From positions 55,705 to 119,704 of the forward strand of contig CAZPQN010000002.1 in the NCBI GenBank assembly GCA_964588795.1: DNA of 64,000 nucleotides, given 5' to 3'. Below the pieces are notes generated by a model. It was not told the origin of the DNA. It did not search any database and saw only the letters and a program-made list of their open reading frames with translations. How positions within the stretch are numbered: the stretch's first letter is position 1; the number at the start of each line of letters is the position of its first letter. Source of the DNA: CAZPQN01 sp964588795. Its GTDB lineage: Bacteria; Fidelibacterota; UBA2242. The position numbers were made by a program, and so were the translations under genes. This document shows, piece after piece, positions 61,515 to 64,000 of the stretch.

Positions 61515-63266
61515 TTATTTGAACATCCAGCGTTCACCCAAAGTTACCGGTTTCAGCCAGTTTCCCTCGCGATAGACGGGCTGACCTTTGATAAAAACCT
61601 GCCGAACCTGCAAGCCATCTTTAGTACTGGCACATACAACGAGATCGGCGACCTGACCGATGCGCACCGAACCGCGCTGCGGGATGCGCCATTCCGTACA
61701 ACTCACAGAGGTGTTCAATTGGATTTTTTCAGGGTCAATCTGCTTGCCTGACCGATCGCGGCAGTAAATTCCGTAAGGTTTGCCGAGCCATTCGGCCAAC
61801 TGCAGTGATTTCAGCGAATCCGACGCGATCAACCCTACAAAGCCGTCTTTCAAATACCGAAGAACTTGCAATGAGTCTTCTGCGTTCCGTAGTTCACGTC
61901 GCAGTTCCAACAGAGTTCCGACATTACCAGTGAACTGTTCAGTGGCCAGGGCTTGACCGAATCGACTGAAAAGCGTTGGGTGGGTAAATTCCAGCGAGAT
62001 CAAGACGGTTGTATTGCCCTGCCGTAACAGGTCACGCAACTGCCGGTGCAGGCGTTTGGCATTAAGGGTATAATCAGAGATGACCGCTACCATTCCCGGC
62101 ATCAGAAATAATCCCTGGCCGTCAATCGTGTCCAGAGCCGCAAAGCCGGTTAGGTCGCCCATTTCAGCAATTCTGCCGACGGATTCCTGGCCAGTTGGAT
62201 TGGTGTTTTGCGGGTCGAAATTGATTGCTACGTCTGTGACAAACGGCGGAATGCCGGTGCCGTCGAAAACGCCCACATCCTTAATGATGAGATCATAAAT
62301 CTGTTTGTCGTTCAGCAAAAGCTCATCGTACCGCACCGAGGCGTAGGTTTGATAAGTCTCGCCGGCAATGGCGTCGAAAGCGGTCAGCAGAGCGATGAAA
62401 TTCATTTTCTGCAGGAAAGCATCACGCTCCGTACGCCACCCGCCGGATTCAATCAGAATGGTGCTCACTCCCCAGCTCTGCATGGCGTCGCCGAAGGCAC
62501 GGGGCATATACTCATCGCTGTACTTGGCGATATGCCCGCCAATATACGCTCCCAGCTCTTCATACAGGTACAAAGTGAGCTGTTTGGCTTTTTGCCGGAC
62601 GGCGTTATCGCCATTGCTTTCGTCGAATGGCGGCGCCATCAGGGCTATCGCGACCGGTTGGTCGGTTTTGCCGACAGTCAGCCTGCCATCCTGATCATGC
62701 AGATTAAAACCGAAAGCGGGCTGATATTTTTGCTGAAGCTCATACAGGATTTGGCCTTCGGGCGTCACCCGCTCCCGCGCATCGCGATTGACGTCCAGGC
62801 CCTGTGCATTGCGACGGGTAAAATATGCCGCACCGTCCGGATTCAGCATCGGGACCGCCAGGATAGTTACATTCTTTAATATCTGCTGGACAAATGGGTC
62901 GGCTTTTTTCCGGATCAGATAGTTGAAAACATCCAACAGCGCGGCGGTAGCCGTCGGTTCATCGCCATGCATCTGGCTCCAGAGCAAAATCCGCGTCGCG
63001 CCTTCGCCCATCCGCACCAAATAAATTGGACGACGTTCCACCGATTGGCCGATTTCCGTATAGGAAAATATTTCTGGCGCTTGCCGGTAAAAATCCTGCA
63101 AGGCGGCGGTGATATGCGAAATGCGGAGCTCCATTAATGGAACCCGACAATACTGATAAGCGGCGTATTCATCGGCGAGAAAGGCTAATTTCGGACCCGC
63201 ATGCGCCGGCAGGATTAGCACGACCATAATCAGCAAGGCCATTTTGACGCGTATTTTTACCATCAT
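61515..63266 (-). CDS. M14 zinc carboxypeptidase fused to a degenerate amidohydrolase-like domain
   Basis: A 583-residue exported protein (signal about 1-23, ending PAHA). The N-terminal M14 domain (about 45-310) shows the zinc ligands in MHGDEPTATA (His, Glu) and FNLHDQ (His), and the substrate-binding NPDG and DVNRD motifs. From about 325 it turns into an amidohydrolase/D-aminoacylase-like frame: YDLIIKDVGVFDGTG, IDGQGLFLMPGM, and at the end SVRIGQVADLVVCAS with VFIKGQPVYREGNW. The HxH metal motif expected right after PGM is missing (AVISDYTL), so the second domain is likely inactive as a hydrolase. Confidence 0.85.
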   Translation of the reverse strand: MMVKIRVKMALLIMVVLILPAHAGPKLAFLADEYAAYQYCRVPLMELRISHITAALQDFYRQAPEIFSYTEIGQSVERRPIYLVRMGEGATRILLWSQMHGDEPTATAALLDVFNYLIRKKADPFVQQILKNVTILAVPMLNPDGAAYFTRRNAQGLDVNRDARERVTPEGQILYELQQKYQPAFGFNLHDQDGRLTVGKTDQPVAIALMAPPFDESNGDNAVRQKAKQLTLYLYEELGAYIGGHIAKYSDEYMPRAFGDAMQSWGVSTILIESGGWRTERDAFLQKMNFIALLTAFDAIAGETYQTYASVRYDELLLNDKQIYDLIIKDVGVFDGTGIPPFVTDVAINFDPQNTNPTGQESVGRIAEMGDLTGFAALDTIDGQGLFLMPGMVAVISDYTLNAKRLHRQLRDLLRQGNTTVLISLEFTHPTLFSRFGQALATEQFTGNVGTLLELRRELRNAEDSLQVLRYLKDGFVGLIASDSLKSLQLAEWLGKPYGIYCRDRSGKQIDPEKIQLNTSVSCTEWRIPQRGSVRIGQVADLVVCASTKDGLQVRQVFIKGQPVYREGNWLKPVTLGERWMFK

Positions 63267-63362
63267 TCAGGATTCCTTAAATAATATCGCTCCGGGACTG
63301 ATATTACGCATCCGCGTCGCGATTGTCAAGAATCAGTTCAGATTAAAATCGGGATTGGTGCA

Positions 63363-63405
63363 TAAAAGAAAAGAGGCTGGCGTTGACCAGCCTCTTTTCA
63401 GCTAT
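63363..63405 (-). terminator. Rho-independent terminator for the right-edge gene
   Basis: A 13-bp stem (GAAAAGAGGCTGG 63368-63380 / CCAGCCTCTTTTC 63387-63399) with a 6-nt loop and a T-rich tail in minus-strand sense lies 14 bp after the stop of the right-edge gene. Confidence 0.92.
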
Positions 63406-63418
63406 TTGACCTAAGCTG

Positions 63419-64000
63419 TTATTTCAGATAAGTCATCTTCTTGGAAACCATCTGACCATTGACTTCCAGACGATAGATATACAGACCGGTTGCCATGTTC
63501 GTGGCATCGAACCGATAGGTATAGTTACCCGGGGTCAATTTCTCATTCACCAGCGTTTTCACTTCACGACCGAGTAAGTCGTAAATGGTGAGTTTCACCA
63601 GATTTTCCTGACGAATCTCGAAAGGAATATTGGTGGTCGGGTTGAATGGGTTCGGATAGTTTTGATCGAGACGGAAATTTACAACAATGACATCCCTGGC
63701 GCCGTCTTCGTGACGAATGCCGGTACCACCAGGAGTGATTTCCAGAATGTCGCCACCGGGGGCCGCCGGGTTGTTGCTCGTGAATTTCATGATCGCACCG
63801 ACTTCAAAATCCGCGATATAGGCGGTCTTGCCGTCAGATGTCCAATCAATACCGCGCGGTGAGAAGTAAGCACCGTTACCAAAATCGGTCGTACCAAGCA
63901 CGAACTTGCCATAGCTGTGCCCGATCGTATCCACGATGGCATAACCCTGAGTCGGATCCAACGCATACCAGCCGGTGAAATCGGCCACGCCGACATCCCA
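63419..64000 (-). CDS. T9SS cargo protein, C-terminal part (runs off the right edge)
   Basis: The last 193 codons of a gene that continues beyond the window; the frame is open to base 64000. The first part has a propeller-like pattern (YFSPRGIDWTSDGKTAYIADF). A C-terminal sorting domain follows (FRLDQNYPNPFNPTTNIPFE, IYDLLGREVKTLVNEKL, ATGLYIYRLEVNG, KKMTYLK). It should be secreted by the type IX system and processed by PorU. The body resembles that of the cargo at 44100, with a propeller repeat directly before the tail. The GTG at 63988 is internal, not a true start. Confidence 0.88.
   Translation of the reverse strand, partial: WDVGVADFTGWYALDPTQGYAIVDTIGHSYGKFVLGTTDFGNGAYFSPRGIDWTSDGKTAYIADFEVGAIMKFTSNNPAAPGGDILEITPGGTGIRHEDGARDVIVVNFRLDQNYPNPFNPTTNIPFEIRQENLVKLTIYDLLGREVKTLVNEKLTPGNYTYRFDATNMATGLYIYRLEVNGQMVSKKMTYLK

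Noticed and set aside
1..64000. Selenoprotein with in-frame UGA, suggested by selC
   Set aside because: All recognised genes end at or beyond the family's usual C-terminus and no UGA-split homologue pair was noticed. The scan was by eye.
1..64000. CRISPR arrays, insertion sequences, integrase or phage genes, rRNA operons
   Set aside because: None seen: no regular repeat-spacer pattern, transposase motif, terminal inverted repeat pair or rRNA sequence.

Overview
The window reads as one contiguous, densely coded stretch of a Gram-negative chromosome from the FCB superphylum. Four signs support this: a short (290 aa) primary sigma factor of the Bacteroidetes type, TonB-dependent receptors with N-terminal carboxypeptidase-regulatory domains, type IX secretion (T9SS) parts (a PorU-like C25 sortase and a PorV/PorQ-family protein), and several secreted proteins ending in 'YPNPFNP'-type C-terminal sorting domains. 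Strong Shine-Dalgarno sites (groES, ftsZ, rpsP, rpmB), the GroEL tail and the gene mix point away from Bacteroidia proper and towards a Calditrichota/KSB1/Marinimicrobia-like lineage. The phylum is inference. MurE carries the DNPR motif, so meso-diaminopimelate peptidoglycan is expected.

Layout. 1-831: the start of a TonB-dependent receptor under a textbook TPP riboswitch, then a selenocysteine tRNA gene (selC), both on the minus strand. 835-8932 (minus): a SPOR-domain protein, lapB, lapA, miaB, an M23 murein peptidase, the primary sigma factor, a coiled-coil protein, groEL and groES. 9147-9932: a TauE/SafE exporter. 9950-13637 (minus): the ffh-rpsP-khpA-rimM-trmD-rplS translation/export operon. 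13865-18369: the PorU-like sortase overlapping maf. 18439-35616 (plus): rodZ-like gene and a nearly complete dcw cluster (mraZ-rsmH-ftsL-ftsI-murE-murF-mraY-murD-ftsW-murG-murC-[82 aa ORF]-ftsQ-ftsA-ftsZ), headed by a promoter with a symmetric four-repeat MraZ operator. The usual place of murB is taken by an unrecognised small membrane ORF. 35701-43717 (minus): rpmB, a secreted propeller-plus-PHP-domain protein, and a 1767-residue T9SS cargo.

44100-57080 is the main accessory feature: eight tightly packed plus-strand genes encoding a T9SS cargo propeller, a secreted GHL10 glycoside hydrolase, a TonB-dependent receptor, a secreted Fn3-like protein, a PorV/PorQ-family protein, two small outer-membrane barrels and a second, exported GHL10 enzyme. 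It resembles a nutrient-uptake locus but lacks SusD. Downstream (57299-63266) lie an NTF2-like protein, a 2-hydroxyacid dehydrogenase, a MEMO-family lipoprotein, a Tat-exported dipeptide epimerase and an M14 carboxypeptidase fused to an amidohydrolase-like domain that has lost its metal-ligand motif. Because GHL10 includes the peptidoglycan hydrolase DigH, and dipeptide epimerases and D-aminoacylase-like folds act on muropeptide pieces, I propose that 44-63 kb encodes an envelope system for harvesting peptidoglycan or similar peptidoglycans. This is a hypothesis from gene content. The right edge cuts another T9SS cargo gene.

Also reported: a 75-nt predicted multi-helix element in the divergent region at 43.8 kb, hexanucleotide tracts inside signal-peptide codons of two genes of the operon, a 16-residue insertion in GroEL, and a decayed propeller-gene remnant at 58.9 kb.
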